Below, piece after piece: positions 30,564-40,034 of a DNA stretch of 41,224 nucleotides (positions are counted from its first letter, which is position 1; each line of letters starts with the position of its first letter). The notes beneath the pieces were generated by a model that saw only the letters and a program-made list of their open reading frames with translations, made no database searches and was not told the DNA's origin. The position numbers and the translations under genes are program-made. Location: the IMG/VR virus record IMGVR_UViG_3300038714_000250, positions 1-41,224 of that record; one strand, 5' to 3'. The stretch comes from a virus.

Positions 30564-32366
30564 TTATCCTAATGCTATAGCTAAAGCTGTTGGATCATCT
30601 GTTGAAAATCCTGCACTAGTTAAATATGTTTTAACATCTGTTAATGCTACTTGTTTCATAGTGCCTGCGTCATTTGTGACTAATCTGTCAGCATCCGCTA
30701 AAGTTGTAGAAACAGCTGATGTATCACCATCCATTATATTTAATTCACTAGCTGTGGATGTTACACCATCTAATATATTTAACTCGTCTGTTGTAACTGT
30801 TGCACCATCTAATATTTCTAGTTCTGCCTCTGATATACCTGCAGATCCAATAGTTACTGTTCCTGCAAAAGTTACATTAGCCCCACTAAATGTCATAGCT
30901 GTAGTAGGTGTTGATCCTGATTTAATTACTAATTCACCACTAGAATTTGTTAAACTACCAAAAGTTGTGCCATCATCTTTTAATGTAATATCTGCTCCAC
31001 CAGCATCTAAAACTATATCTGTAGTTGCGTCTAACGTAATACTAGATCCTGAATCTATTTCTGCAATAACTGGTGTAGTTAAAGTTTTATTTTCTAAAGT
31101 ATCTGTAGATACTAAAGATACTAAAGTTGAATTAGATCCAGCAGGTAATAGTAATTCATTTGTTACACCCGCTGAGTGTGGTTGTGCTTTTACAATCTGA
31201 CCATGAGAGTTAGACTCACAATTAAATTGTATAGCACCTGAGTTTGTATTACCTTTAACAGTTACATGACCTGTGCCGTTTGGTGCTAGTTCTAAATCTG
31301 CATTTGATGTAGTAACAATATCTTGACCATTCATATCAAGATCACCGCCTAATTGTGGTGTACTATCCTCTACAACATTTGATATTGCACCTGATGAAGC
31401 AAGTCCTGATACAATTGCTGATCTTGCAATTTTTTTAAGACCACCACCTGAAGTATCTACTGCTAGAAATACATCATCATTAGCTACTGTAGATATTTCT
31501 GATAATGAACCTACTGCTATTGAATTAAAGTTTGTACCATCTGCAATTAATAAATTACCTGCAGTATTAGTACCCATAGTAATGTCATCACCAGTAACTG
31601 TAAGATCTCCACCAACAACTACATCACTATTAAATGTTGCTTTACCTGCTTCACTACCATCAATAGTTAAGAAAGTCGTATCTGATCCACCATCAGTTCC
31701 TTTTAAAATAATATCTGTATCACTACCCTGTGCATCTATTGTAATATTACCTGCACTAGTTTCTAAACTAATAGCTGCATCACCTGTAGAAATATCATCT
31801 GCTGCTATAGCTGCTGCTGTAACACCAGTTTGAAAATATGTTTTAAATGTAGCAGCACTTGTAACTCGCATAGTGCCACCATCATTATGTATAATACCAT
31901 CACCATCAACTACTGCTGTTGTTCCAACTGTAGCACCACCATCTATTAAATTAATTTCAGCACCTGTGGCTGTAATATCTGTGCCATCTAAATTTAATGT
32001 ATCAATATTAGCTGTACCATCTATAAATAAATCTTTAAACTCAAGAGAGGAAGTTCCTAAGTCTACATCATTATCTGTAACTGGTACAATAGCACCATCT
32101 TGTATTTTAACTTGTTCTACTGCAGCAGAAGATACTTCTACATAAAATTCTAAATGATTATTAGTTGTATCAACTAATATTTTATTATTACTATCAGCAT
32201 CTCTAAGAGTACTAATAGGTCCACCTTCACCCGCAGTACCATCATGCGAGTGTCCTGTTGTTGCGTGAAACGCAGCCAATACTTGGTTAAACTCATCATT
32301 ACTGTGAGCAGCAGTGATAGTATCACCTGTTGTATAACTTGACTGTCGTGCTGAATAGCCTGCCAT
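30564..32366 (-). CDS. long tail fibre, 600 aa
   Basis: The N-terminus (SARQSSYTTGDTITAAHSND, then HATTGHSHDGTAGEG) is a phage fibre attachment module. A long shaft follows, rich in Asp/Gly/Ser/Thr/Ala, with tandem ELNILDGVT-type repeats near residues 515-560 (LEILDGATV, LNILDGVTS, LNIMDGDTS). Repeats of this type form trimeric beta-spirals. No intramolecular chaperone or enzyme domain is seen. Starts just after the nozzle gene with a TAATG overlap. Confidence 0.82.
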   Translation of the reverse strand: MAGYSARQSSYTTGDTITAAHSNDEFNQVLAAFHATTGHSHDGTAGEGGPISTLRDADSNNKILVDTTNNHLEFYVEVSSAAVEQVKIQDGAIVPVTDNDVDLGTSSLEFKDLFIDGTANIDTLNLDGTDITATGAEINLIDGGATVGTTAVVDGDGIIHNDGGTMRVTSAATFKTYFQTGVTAAAIAADDISTGDAAISLETSAGNITIDAQGSDTDIILKGTDGGSDTTFLTIDGSEAGKATFNSDVVVGGDLTVTGDDITMGTNTAGNLLIADGTNFNSIAVGSLSEISTVANDDVFLAVDTSGGGLKKIARSAIVSGLASSGAISNVVEDSTPQLGGDLDMNGQDIVTTSNADLELAPNGTGHVTVKGNTNSGAIQFNCESNSHGQIVKAQPHSAGVTNELLLPAGSNSTLVSLVSTDTLENKTLTTPVIAEIDSGSSITLDATTDIVLDAGGADITLKDDGTTFGSLTNSSGELVIKSGSTPTTAMTFSGANVTFAGTVTIGSAGISEAELEILDGATVTTDELNILDGVTSTASELNIMDGDTSAVSTTLADADRLVTNDAGTMKQVALTDVKTYLTSAGFSTDDPTALAIALG

Positions 32367-33916
32367 TATCTTCTTCCTCCTGGGGTAAATTCTAATTGAA
32401 ATCCTTTAACTGAAAATGAGTCTGCACTATTTTGATCATCTATTTGTAATGCTACTGCAAACCCTGATCCTTCTACTGATTGTCTTACTAATGGAACACC
32501 TGATGCATCATATAATGAACTACCATATTTAGCAGCTCCGTATTGTCCAGCACCACCTACACTTGGTAGTGCAATCTTAGCTGGTTGTGGACTATTTTGA
32601 TCATCGTAGTTATATCTAAGAGCTAAATTAGCATCAATACTTGTTCCTTCACCTTCATAGTTTAAATTAACTCTTTGCATATATTTTCTAATACCTGGAT
32701 CTCCCATAACCATATCAGGTGATCTATATACTGCTTGAATAGTTGTAGTAGTTGCACCTGTAGCAAATGTATTGCCAGTTTCCATTTTATAAATAAAACC
32801 GTCATAACCACCAAATACTTGTGTTTCAGTTCCACTAATAAAATCTGAATCTGTGCAAGCTGGTTTTATACCAACCATATCTGCATATTCAAATCCAATA
32901 GATCCTGTATTAGGATTATTTTTTAATACACCTATAATACCCTTTGATGATAGTTGTCCTCTACCATCCACTGGATAAAATAATCTATACTGTGATTTTG
33001 ATCTTATAACTATAGATGATATTCTATCTAAACCTATATCATCAATTCTAGTTTGTATTTGTCTAGATATAGATCCAAGTTCAACGTCACCAATTCTAGC
33101 TGTACCAGCAATAGTTCTTAATCCATCTGGTGCTAAAAATATTACATCACCACCAATCTCTTGAATACTACCACCATCTCTACATCCAATATTTCTAGTA
33201 ACTTCTTGAACAGCGAAATTACTTGATGATGTACCTGTTAATTTATAAATTCTATCTTGGCAAAATATAATTAGTTCATTCCTAAATACTTTTAATCCAA
33301 CTACAGTAGAGTCAACTCTAAATGATCCTGCACCACTAGCTGATGTAAAATTATCTTCTGCAAATGGTACACTAAATATAACTTCTTCAGGATTAGTTGC
33401 ACCAGCATAAAACATATGATTTTGAAATGCTTTTACAAATTTAGGATTGGTAGGTGCTGTCCCTCCACCAGTTGCATTTACAACATCTACAGCAAAACTA
33501 GAATTAATTATTTGTGCAGGTGAATGACCTGTAGCAATTACTATTTTTTCAGTTCCATTAAAATTAAATTTTTCAAAATCGTATGCTCTAGTGGATGTCC
33601 CTAATCCTGTAGTTAAAGTTGTAAAACTACCTGATGTAGTCCCTCTATGTATATCTCCACCTCTAGCAACAATTATTTGACCATTAAATATTATAGAGCA
33701 ATCTACAGTTAAACTACTATTACTAGATCCTTGTGGTACAATTGTAGTATTGTATTGGGCAGTACCACTAACACGTCTATATCCACCTTTTATATCAGGT
33801 TCAAAATTTTGTAGTATAAGAGCTTCTCCAGGTCTCATAGAAAACACATCTTTATTTAGTGTTAATCCACCTGCACAACTCACTACAAAAGGTGATATAA
33901 GGTCAGTAGTTGGCAT
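32366..33916 (-). CDS. tail nozzle protein (T7 gp12-like tail tubular protein B)
   Basis: The 516-residue protein begins with an SPFVVSCAGGLTLNKDVFSM segment and contains repeated beta blades (FNGQIIVARGGDIHRG, KFNFNGTEKIVIATGH, FRNELIIFCQDRIYKLTG, GGDVIFLAPDGLRT), ending with a TPGGRR tail. This is the beta-propeller architecture of podovirus nozzle proteins, placed right after the adaptor gene as in T7. It closes the tail tube until ejection. Confidence 0.8.
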   Translation of the reverse strand: MPTTDLISPFVVSCAGGLTLNKDVFSMRPGEALILQNFEPDIKGGYRRVSGTAQYNTTIVPQGSSNSSLTVDCSIIFNGQIIVARGGDIHRGTTSGSFTTLTTGLGTSTRAYDFEKFNFNGTEKIVIATGHSPAQIINSSFAVDVVNATGGGTAPTNPKFVKAFQNHMFYAGATNPEEVIFSVPFAEDNFTSASGAGSFRVDSTVVGLKVFRNELIIFCQDRIYKLTGTSSSNFAVQEVTRNIGCRDGGSIQEIGGDVIFLAPDGLRTIAGTARIGDVELGSISRQIQTRIDDIGLDRISSIVIRSKSQYRLFYPVDGRGQLSSKGIIGVLKNNPNTGSIGFEYADMVGIKPACTDSDFISGTETQVFGGYDGFIYKMETGNTFATGATTTTIQAVYRSPDMVMGDPGIRKYMQRVNLNYEGEGTSIDANLALRYNYDDQNSPQPAKIALPSVGGAGQYGAAKYGSSLYDASGVPLVRQSVEGSGFAVALQIDDQNSADSFSVKGFQLEFTPGGRR

Positions 33917-33920
33917 TTTA

Positions 33921-34175
33921 TTATGTTCTCTTTTCTGCTAATTTTTGTAATTCGTCTAATTCTGGTTTTAATAACTTAAATTTTTCTAAATATTTAGTTG
34001 TGCTTTCTCCAGTTTTATATCTTCTAATATATTCGTTAATTTGAGGTATAGTCATTTTATCAGATACATCAGCTACTTTCATATTTAATTTTTCTGTAGC
34101 GTTTTTTTCACCATCCATGTTATCAGTAATTTTCATACCATTCTTTTTTTTATCTTCTTCTTTTTTAATAGCCAT
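33921..34175 (-). CDS. small charged hypothetical protein, 84 aa
   Basis: A Lys/Asp/Asn-rich N-terminus (AIKKEEDKKKNGMKITDNMD) is followed by helices (IPQINEYIRRYKTGESTTKY, LKPELDELQKLAEKR). It lies between adaptor and nozzle genes and overlaps the adaptor stop (TAATG). Possibly an assembly factor; no family known. Confidence 0.65.
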   Translation of the reverse strand: MAIKKEEDKKKNGMKITDNMDGEKNATEKLNMKVADVSDKMTIPQINEYIRRYKTGESTTKYLEKFKLLKPELDELQKLAEKRT

Positions 34176-35278
34176 TAGTTTACTCTACCTCCTATATTAG
34201 TAGCAATACTTTCTGCAATTGAATCACTACGCATATAGTCATTTTTAGTAGCGTAGTCTACTTTTAATAATCTTAATTTTCTTTGAAAATCTCTATCTGC
34301 TAACTGTGCATGCTGTGGATCTGATCTTAACATATATGTATAATATTTTGCTCTATCAACTATTAATGTGCTAAATCTATCAGGTAAACTCATGTTGTCT
34401 CCATGTGCAGATAAATCTGTATGTGTTTGATAATAATTATAACTTACTGAAAATTCATTTGTATTAGGTCTTGGACTAACTCCAAATGAAGTGTAGTTAG
34501 GTAATATATATACTCTTAATGGTGCTGAATAATTACCTTTATTGTTTTCATCATCAGTTGGTTTATATGATTGTAAATAATTATCATATGATATATATAC
34601 TAATTTTCTAGTAGCAATATCATTTCTAGATACTCTTACATAATCTACATCTAACTGCACACTTGGTGCTTCTACATAAACAAAAGATGTTTGTGCTGTT
34701 GCTGTAAAAGTTGTTTGTAATATAGCACCTTCTCTAAAATTAGTTACAGCTTGTGTTGTATTTAAATTTTGTGTTCCACCCGCTGATGTTCCAACTCTAA
34801 CAATTAATGCAGTGCTAGAACTATTTGGACTTAAAACTCTAATTTGTATTTTATAAGTTTTATTTACTGTAGTGCTAATAGCTTGATATGCAGCTGCATC
34901 ATTTAAATTTAGTCTACCATTACCACTTGTAGTGTGTGATGGTGATCCATCACCAGTAGTCCAACTATTTATATTAGATTCAAACTCACCATTAGTTATC
35001 AATTCTTTTGGACCCATTGAAAATGAATCCATATCTACTTTTCTTAAATCATTTGGCAAATCATATTCATTATCACCAACAAATAAATCTTGTGTAGTTC
35101 TTGCATATAGTAAAGGTATTTCACCTGTTTCATTATAAATATCATGAATACCTTTATTTACAAAATCTTTTACTGCAGTCTGCACACCTCTACTAGAGGC
35201 AAATGTGCTTGATGTTAATTCTGTTTCGTTAAGTTCTCTAAGAACTCTGTTTGTCAGTGTTAGGTAAGTTGTTGCCAT
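34175..35278 (-). CDS. tail adaptor (T7 gp11-like) with inserted carbohydrate-binding-like domain
   Basis: Residues 1-90 (TLTNRVLRELNETELTSSTF, VKDFVNKGIHDIYNE, LFVGDNEYDLP) and 222-367 (AKYYTYMLRSDPQHAQLADR) form the helical adaptor that joins portal to tail. Residues about 92-218 (DNA 34624-35005) are an insert with the jelly-roll CBM pattern: ELITNGEFESNINSWT, then beta strands to VDYVRVSR. The insert may project outward and bind surface glycans. Start ATG at 35278, overlapping the previous small gene by 41 bases. Confidence 0.78.
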   Translation of the reverse strand: MATTYLTLTNRVLRELNETELTSSTFASSRGVQTAVKDFVNKGIHDIYNETGEIPLLYARTTQDLFVGDNEYDLPNDLRKVDMDSFSMGPKELITNGEFESNINSWTTGDGSPSHTTSGNGRLNLNDAAAYQAISTTVNKTYKIQIRVLSPNSSSTALIVRVGTSAGGTQNLNTTQAVTNFREGAILQTTFTATAQTSFVYVEAPSVQLDVDYVRVSRNDIATRKLVYISYDNYLQSYKPTDDENNKGNYSAPLRVYILPNYTSFGVSPRPNTNEFSVSYNYYQTHTDLSAHGDNMSLPDRFSTLIVDRAKYYTYMLRSDPQHAQLADRDFQRKLRLLKVDYATKNDYMRSDSIAESIATNIGGRVN

Positions 35279-35420
35279 TCTGTAGTAACTCTATTATTTT
35301 ATTAAGTTTTTGTTCTTGATCGTTAATTCTATTATTTAAATTATTTATTTTATGTTCAGTATTTACATTATTATTTAAATAAATAATTTTTTGACTTTTT
35401 GTTTTATTATGTATTGTCAT
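35238..35420 (-). CDS. small coiled-coil protein, 60 aa
   Basis: The product has an Asn/Lys-rich N-terminus and a helix with heptad spacing (HKINNLNNRINDQEQKLNKI). No ribosome site is visible before the ATG at 35420, and its last 41 bases overlap the adaptor gene. It fills the gap after the terminator hairpin, so translation is plausible but not certain. Confidence 0.5.
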   Translation of the reverse strand: MTIHNKTKSQKIIYLNNNVNTEHKINNLNNRINDQEQKLNKIIELLQNGNNLPNTDKQSS

Positions 35421-35447
35421 ATTTATTTTTATTTATACAGAATATTA

Positions 35448-35475
35448 TTAAGGGGGATAATAATACCCCCCTTAA
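35448..35475 (-). terminator. hairpin terminator/attenuator downstream of capsid genes
   Basis: TTAAGGGGG (35448-35456) pairs with CCCCC(C)TTAA (35466/35467-35475), a nine-pair stem with a 9-10 base AT loop. It lies just after the decoration protein stop in the late arm. The U-run on the minus transcript is imperfect (TTAATAATATT), so it may only reduce downstream transcription. Confidence 0.65.
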
Positions 35476-35487
35476 ATTATTTATTTA

Positions 35488-35922
35488 TTAGTTACGGTCT
35501 GTTTCATCAATACCTGATATATCACATACAACAGCCCAAGCTCTCACCTTTGAAGATGTATCTTGTGCTCCTAGTACTTTAATATCAATTGTATCAGCTG
35601 ATGCATAGATTTTACCCACTGATGCAAGATCAGAGTGTATTGTTGCATAGCCTGTTGATGTAGAATCATAACCATCTACATAAATGTCGACAGTATCTCC
35701 ATCTCCCATATCTAATGTAACACTACTTGGACTTGCTGTTAATACTTCAAGTCCAGCATTCATTACAATACTTTCAGCAGGGATATCAAGCATTTGAACG
35801 ATATCATTTGCTGCAGGGTCAAAAGATGAAAAGTCAACTGTATTTTCAACTAAATAAGGTGTTCTACCATTAGCAGGATGCCCAGTAGTACCACCTTTTC
35901 CTGTTTTGTCAAAAGTAGCCAT
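35488..35922 (-). CDS. probable head decoration/capsid-associated protein, 144 aa
   Basis: The product (FDKTGKGGTTGHPANGRTPY, VDFSSFDPAANDIVQMLDIP, VTLDMGDGDTVDIYVDGYDS) is a compact beta-rich protein directly after the major capsid gene and before a terminator, as expected for an abundant capsid decoration protein. The assignment is by context and fold appearance; no family motif is certain. Ribosome site weak. Confidence 0.6.
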   Translation of the reverse strand: MATFDKTGKGGTTGHPANGRTPYLVENTVDFSSFDPAANDIVQMLDIPAESIVMNAGLEVLTASPSSVTLDMGDGDTVDIYVDGYDSTSTGYATIHSDLASVGKIYASADTIDIKVLGAQDTSSKVRAWAVVCDISGIDETDRN

Positions 35923-35946
35923 ATTATTCTATTATCCTCCTAATTA

Positions 35947-36885
35947 TTACCCTATTGTGATTACGCCAGATCTTACTGCTTCGTCTCTTAGGATTTTTCT
36001 TCCATAGACATGTAAGCCTCTGACTACGTCTGCGAATGAATCAGGGTCTCTGATTAATTCAGTTTTTGCGATATGATTTACAGTCGCAACTCCTGACATA
36101 TGTCCATATAAAAATGCAAACTCATTTGATCCTGAAGAACCAAAAGTATGAGATGCTGCAGATCCACTAGACACTGCAATAGCATTTGTTGAGTACATGT
36201 TAAAACCAAATAATGGTCTGTCTGTGACTTTACCATTTCTGATTTGTGATGCACCGCCATCAGCCATTACTGATTGGTCAGAAAGTTTAGCACCTGCTTT
36301 TCTTAATTGCTCAAAAAATTCAGGTGGTGCAACTAACCATCTGTTGTCTTCTGGTACGTCATTTTTATCAAGCACTCTTTTTGCTGATGATATAACGTTT
36401 GCCAAAGTATCTACAGCTGCGTCACCATCAATTGGTGAACCATCAGTTCCTGTAGCAGCAGCACTTGTTGAAGCGTTATCATAGATAAACTTCAATACGT
36501 TATAGTCGTATGCTTTTTTTAATGAATATGCACCTGAAGAGGTTGCAAGAGCTTCAAAGTTTACATGAGATTGTCTTTCTTCAATATCATCAACTTTAAA
36601 AGCAAAGTATGAACCTTGATCGACAGTCATAGTTATTTGGTCATCTGCTAATACTTGCGTATCAACTGTTTGACCTCTAGCATAATCTTTAACTGTGATT
36701 GTTGGCTCTTTGATAATCTTTACTGTGTCACCAAAGTTTTCAATTTCTCCAGCATAATCAGTATTAGTAATATCTTCTACCACTGATGCTCTTCTGAAGA
36801 ACTTTTGAACTTTCTGACTAAAGATTTGTGGAGTAAAATTACCTTGTGCAAGGTTTTGATACCCCGAAGCGTTAGTAAAAGCCAT
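35947..36885 (-). CDS. major capsid protein
   Basis: The 312-residue protein lies after the scaffold gene. It has typical coat features: N-terminal FTPQIFSQKVQKFFRRASVV, a beta-hinge strand segment (GDTVKIIKEPTITVKDYARG), the RWLVAPPEFFEQLRKAGAKL helix, and VVRGLHVYGRKILRDEAV near the end. HK97-fold capsids of this length are common in podoviruses. AAGGAG before the ATG indicates strong translation. Confidence 0.88.
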   Translation of the reverse strand: MAFTNASGYQNLAQGNFTPQIFSQKVQKFFRRASVVEDITNTDYAGEIENFGDTVKIIKEPTITVKDYARGQTVDTQVLADDQITMTVDQGSYFAFKVDDIEERQSHVNFEALATSSGAYSLKKAYDYNVLKFIYDNASTSAAATGTDGSPIDGDAAVDTLANVISSAKRVLDKNDVPEDNRWLVAPPEFFEQLRKAGAKLSDQSVMADGGASQIRNGKVTDRPLFGFNMYSTNAIAVSSGSAASHTFGSSGSNEFAFLYGHMSGVATVNHIAKTELIRDPDSFADVVRGLHVYGRKILRDEAVRSGVITIG

Positions 36886-36918
36886 ATTGCTTCTCCTTGT
36901 TATTGTTTAGTTAGATTG

Positions 36919-37848
36919 TTAACGTTGTTCAATCCTACCTTCTAAACGAGCAAGGTCAATCTCCTTTTCTAATTTGTCAAACTCATGAGCTTTTAATTTA
37001 CCAATCTCACTTGTTGTCCAAATTTTTTTCTTTGGTATATCAGAATCAGTAGCTTTTTTAGTCTTAGAAATTGCTTTAGCAGCTTCTTTTTTAACATCCT
37101 TTTCTTCTTTCTTAGTTAGTTTGCTTACACCTCGATCCATTTTATATAGATCAATAGCTCTAGCAGCTAACTTAGCGTTAGATGTATTTTCATACAACCA
37201 ACCTTGAATAGTAGGATCTTGTTGTTCAGCCCATTCGTGAAAATCATCTTTTGAACGAATATCACTAAAATCGGGATGAAGTTTTAAAAGTTCTACTTCG
37301 GCTTTTTCTTTTGCAATTTGTTCTTGTTGGAGTTTTAAATCTTTATATTTATTTTCAAGATCTGCAGTTTGAGTAGTTGCTTTATTTATTGCTATGGTTT
37401 CAACCATATCATAAACATCAGGGTACTCTTTTCTCCATGCCTCTAACTCTTCTTTTGATTTAGGTGGCACAAATTGTGTAGCGTTTGATTCTAATTGTGT
37501 ACGCAAAGATTGAAGTTCTTCCTTGTGTTTATTAATTGTAGAATCATAGTGTCTTTTCAAATCGTCATAACGTTTTTTAAAAACACGATCTTCAGCTTTT
37601 GCAGGGCGTTCAGCGATAGGAGTAGCCTTTTTATCTGTATTGTCTGCAGTCTCTTCAGATGCATCGGTGTCCTTCTGTTCGGTTGCTGCTTCTGCTTCCT
37701 TTTCTTTTTGTTCCCTTTGAAACTTAGCTAATTCACCTCTTGCAAAAGCCTCTGTTTCTGCATCGTCTTCTTCACGATTTTTACTATAAGGATTTGCTTC
37801 TCGTATATTAACTTTTGTTTCTTCAGAAACATTTTTTTCTTCTTCCAT
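36919..37848 (-). CDS. scaffolding protein
   Basis: The 309-residue product is extremely charged, Glu/Lys/Asp/Ala-rich and helical, with a low-complexity acidic N-terminal third (EKEAEAATEQKDTDASEETA), a coiled middle, and a basic C-terminal region (KKEEKDVKKEAAKAISKTKK). It lies directly before the capsid gene as in T7. Such proteins guide shell assembly and leave before maturation. No protease domain is visible. Confidence 0.8.
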   Translation of the reverse strand: MEEEKNVSEETKVNIREANPYSKNREEDDAETEAFARGELAKFQREQKEKEAEAATEQKDTDASEETADNTDKKATPIAERPAKAEDRVFKKRYDDLKRHYDSTINKHKEELQSLRTQLESNATQFVPPKSKEELEAWRKEYPDVYDMVETIAINKATTQTADLENKYKDLKLQQEQIAKEKAEVELLKLHPDFSDIRSKDDFHEWAEQQDPTIQGWLYENTSNAKLAARAIDLYKMDRGVSKLTKKEEKDVKKEAAKAISKTKKATDSDIPKKKIWTTSEIGKLKAHEFDKLEKEIDLARLEGRIEQR

Positions 37849-37914
37849 TATTTTTACCTATTGGTTGAGTGCCTTATGGGTAAGGGTAGCTCTATTCCAT
37901 AATGTGGGCTGATA

Positions 37915-38466
37915 CTATGATAGCATTGATTCACTTTCATCCATTCCAGAATCAACTTCATTAAAAGTATCTTCCATTCCAGATTCAGGTGTTTCTGCTA
38001 TTTGTGTATCAGGTGGCACAGTTGTTTCTTGTTCCATCTGCTGTCCTGCTAAGTCAGATACAAAACTTTGTATTGACTCTTGCTCTGTTCCTCCATATTT
38101 TCTACTAGCAAAATTTTTTACTATAGAAACTGGAAGCACTACATTTTCTTCCTCTTTTGTAAATTGATTTAAAAGAGGTTGAATGTCTGGAGCAATTTTA
38201 CTCAAGACTTTACTAACAGATGGAGATAAAACTGTTCCTAATACAGCTTTATCTTGATCTGTTAAATTTTCTATTTTACTAAGTAAATTAGGTTCTTCAA
38301 TTTGTTTTGGTTGTTGTTTAATTTCTTGTGGTGGTTCTTTAGGTGTATTTACATTTCTATTAGTTGGCATTTTCATTTTAGACATATCTGCAACTTTTAA
38401 TGGTTCAGGACGTCTATTCATTATTCCAGTAGTAGTTACAGTTCCTTTCATATCTTTAATAGCCAT
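37915..38466 (-). CDS. conserved head-region protein, 183 aa
   Basis: A Pro/Gln-rich N-terminus is followed by a folded segment (LTDQDKAVLGTVLSPSVSKV, PLLNQFTKEEENVVLPVSIV) and an acidic Ser/Glu/Asp C-terminus. I recall similar sequences next to portal genes in marine phages. It may help head assembly; function unknown. Start overlaps the preceding stop (TAATG). Confidence 0.62.
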   Translation of the reverse strand: MAIKDMKGTVTTTGIMNRRPEPLKVADMSKMKMPTNRNVNTPKEPPQEIKQQPKQIEEPNLLSKIENLTDQDKAVLGTVLSPSVSKVLSKIAPDIQPLLNQFTKEEENVVLPVSIVKNFASRKYGGTEQESIQSFVSDLAGQQMEQETTVPPDTQIAETPESGMEDTFNEVDSGMDESESMLS

Positions 38467-40034
38467 TATATTTTACCTACCCAATAACATATTGGTTCTA
38501 ATATTGTTCTATATACTCTACCTAATAAATGTGTTTTATTTCTTTCTTCTTGTCTAATATCTATTGTTCTATGTATTGCAATATGTTCTAATATTTTTTT
38601 AAGAACTTTATTTGTTTTTGCTTTTTTAACTAATGGTAAAAATATTCTATGATATCCTATTTGATATTCTGGTGCTAAATTTTTAGAATGTCTCAACCAT
38701 ATTTTATTTCTAAATGATCCAAAACCGTATGACTCATTCATCATAGTACAAACTATTTTAGATCTTCCACTTCTACCACTTTTATCTCCACCTGCACCTG
38801 GTTGTTTCATTCTAGCAGCTTCTCTTTTTGTAGTTACTTTTTTATCTAAAGATGCTGAATATGCTTTATCTTGACTTTTAAATTTATCAAGTTTATTTTG
38901 CATCCTTTCTTTTTTTGCATCAAATGCTGCACGATCAGTTCTTTTTAATCTAGAAAAAGTTTTATCTAAATTATTAATACTTGTTTGTAAATTATTTATT
39001 CTATTTTTACCAGCTTGTTCTAGATTACCAAATCTTGATACTCTATTCATTCCTGCATATAAATCTGTTGCTGGATTGCCACCAATTCTACCATCACCTC
39101 TATCTGTAAAATATTTTTTATCATGTTTATTAACTGATGTTTCTTCTCCTGCTATTGTTTGTACTAACATCATTCCTGGAGTTTTAATACCTTTTAGTGC
39201 TGTTTGTATTGAAGAGCCAACTGTTTCTAAAGCTGATGGTTTTACTTCAGGCATAACATCTTCTTTTTCAGCTGGATCAGATAAAGTTCCTGCAGTTGTT
39301 CCTGTAAATCTAGATGGATCTAAGGCAACATCAGGTTTAACTGTTGTAATACCTAAAGATCTTTGTTGTGGAGATGGTAAGTCTGATCTAGTTTGTGTTT
39401 GTGTATCTGATGCAACACGATCTTTTGATGCTTGATCAATTGTCCCTTCTCTTGGTCTACTAAATTGTGTGCCTCTATCTTCAAAAGCAGGACCTGGTGA
39501 AAATAAATCATCTCCAAATTTTTTCTGTCTTTCAAATGTAGCACCAGTTTGACCTCTTAAAATTGCATCTTGATAATTTGTAAAATCAGTTACACCTGTT
39601 CCAATATCTTCTTGTGGTGCAGCCTCTTGTGCTGTTAATCTTTCTGATGGATCTTTAATATCTAATGGTGAAGGAACTTTTGCTTTATCTCTTAATCTCA
39701 TTCCTGGAGAATCAAAAGTATCAGATAACATCTTACTAGTTTTTTCAGCTTGTTGTAGCATACTTCCAGTTGTATCTGGTGCTTTATCACCATCACCTCC
39801 AGGCATTTTAAATGCCATTTGAGTTTGTGTTCCTATACCTTGACCTGTTATATCAGTAGCTGTTTTTGGATCAGTAGTTGTTTTAGTTGTAGTAGCAGTA
39901 GTTTTTATATCAGGAACACTTAGTTTATCTATAGTTTCAAATCCTACATTTTTTAAAGAGTATGCACCTGTTGTTGCATCTCTTACTAATTCAATTGTTC
40001 CTGCTCCTACTCGTGATATATCTACTTTAGCCAT
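38466..40034 (-). CDS. conserved phage structural protein, 522 aa
   Basis: Residues 1-420 are largely disordered-looking (Thr/Asp/Lys/Pro-rich) with a helical part near 330-400. Residues 426-522 form a conserved folded domain (KIVCTMMNESYGFGSFRNKI, IGYHRIFLPLV, HIAIHRTIDIRQEE, LGRVYRTILEPICYWVGK) found at the C-terminus of many phage virion proteins. The function of that domain is unknown to me. The ATG at 40034 lies eight bases inside the end of the small overprinted gene. Confidence 0.72.
   Translation of the reverse strand: MAKVDISRVGAGTIELVRDATTGAYSLKNVGFETIDKLSVPDIKTTATTTKTTTDPKTATDITGQGIGTQTQMAFKMPGGDGDKAPDTTGSMLQQAEKTSKMLSDTFDSPGMRLRDKAKVPSPLDIKDPSERLTAQEAAPQEDIGTGVTDFTNYQDAILRGQTGATFERQKKFGDDLFSPGPAFEDRGTQFSRPREGTIDQASKDRVASDTQTQTRSDLPSPQQRSLGITTVKPDVALDPSRFTGTTAGTLSDPAEKEDVMPEVKPSALETVGSSIQTALKGIKTPGMMLVQTIAGEETSVNKHDKKYFTDRGDGRIGGNPATDLYAGMNRVSRFGNLEQAGKNRINNLQTSINNLDKTFSRLKRTDRAAFDAKKERMQNKLDKFKSQDKAYSASLDKKVTTKREAARMKQPGAGGDKSGRSGRSKIVCTMMNESYGFGSFRNKIWLRHSKNLAPEYQIGYHRIFLPLVKKAKTNKVLKKILEHIAIHRTIDIRQEERNKTHLLGRVYRTILEPICYWVGKI

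Noticed and set aside
30661-31200. 179-codon plus-strand frame inside the long tail fibre gene
   Set aside because: It is the mirror of the repetitive Asp/Gly/Thr-rich fibre coding sequence; the product is a Val/Ser/Pro repeat typical of antisense to such genes, with no ribosome site.
30564-32366. Repeats in the fibre gene considered as a CRISPR array
   Set aside because: The repeats are coding, degenerate at DNA level and keep reading frame (ELNILDGVT type); there are no regular spacers.
37870-37885. CCTTA/TAAGG mini-hairpin in the gap before the scaffold gene
   Set aside because: Only five base pairs and no T-run; too weak to call a terminator.
39076-39435. 119-codon plus-strand frame inside the 522-residue gene
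   Set aside because: No ribosome site or neighbouring plus-strand genes; it is opposite a conserved late gene.
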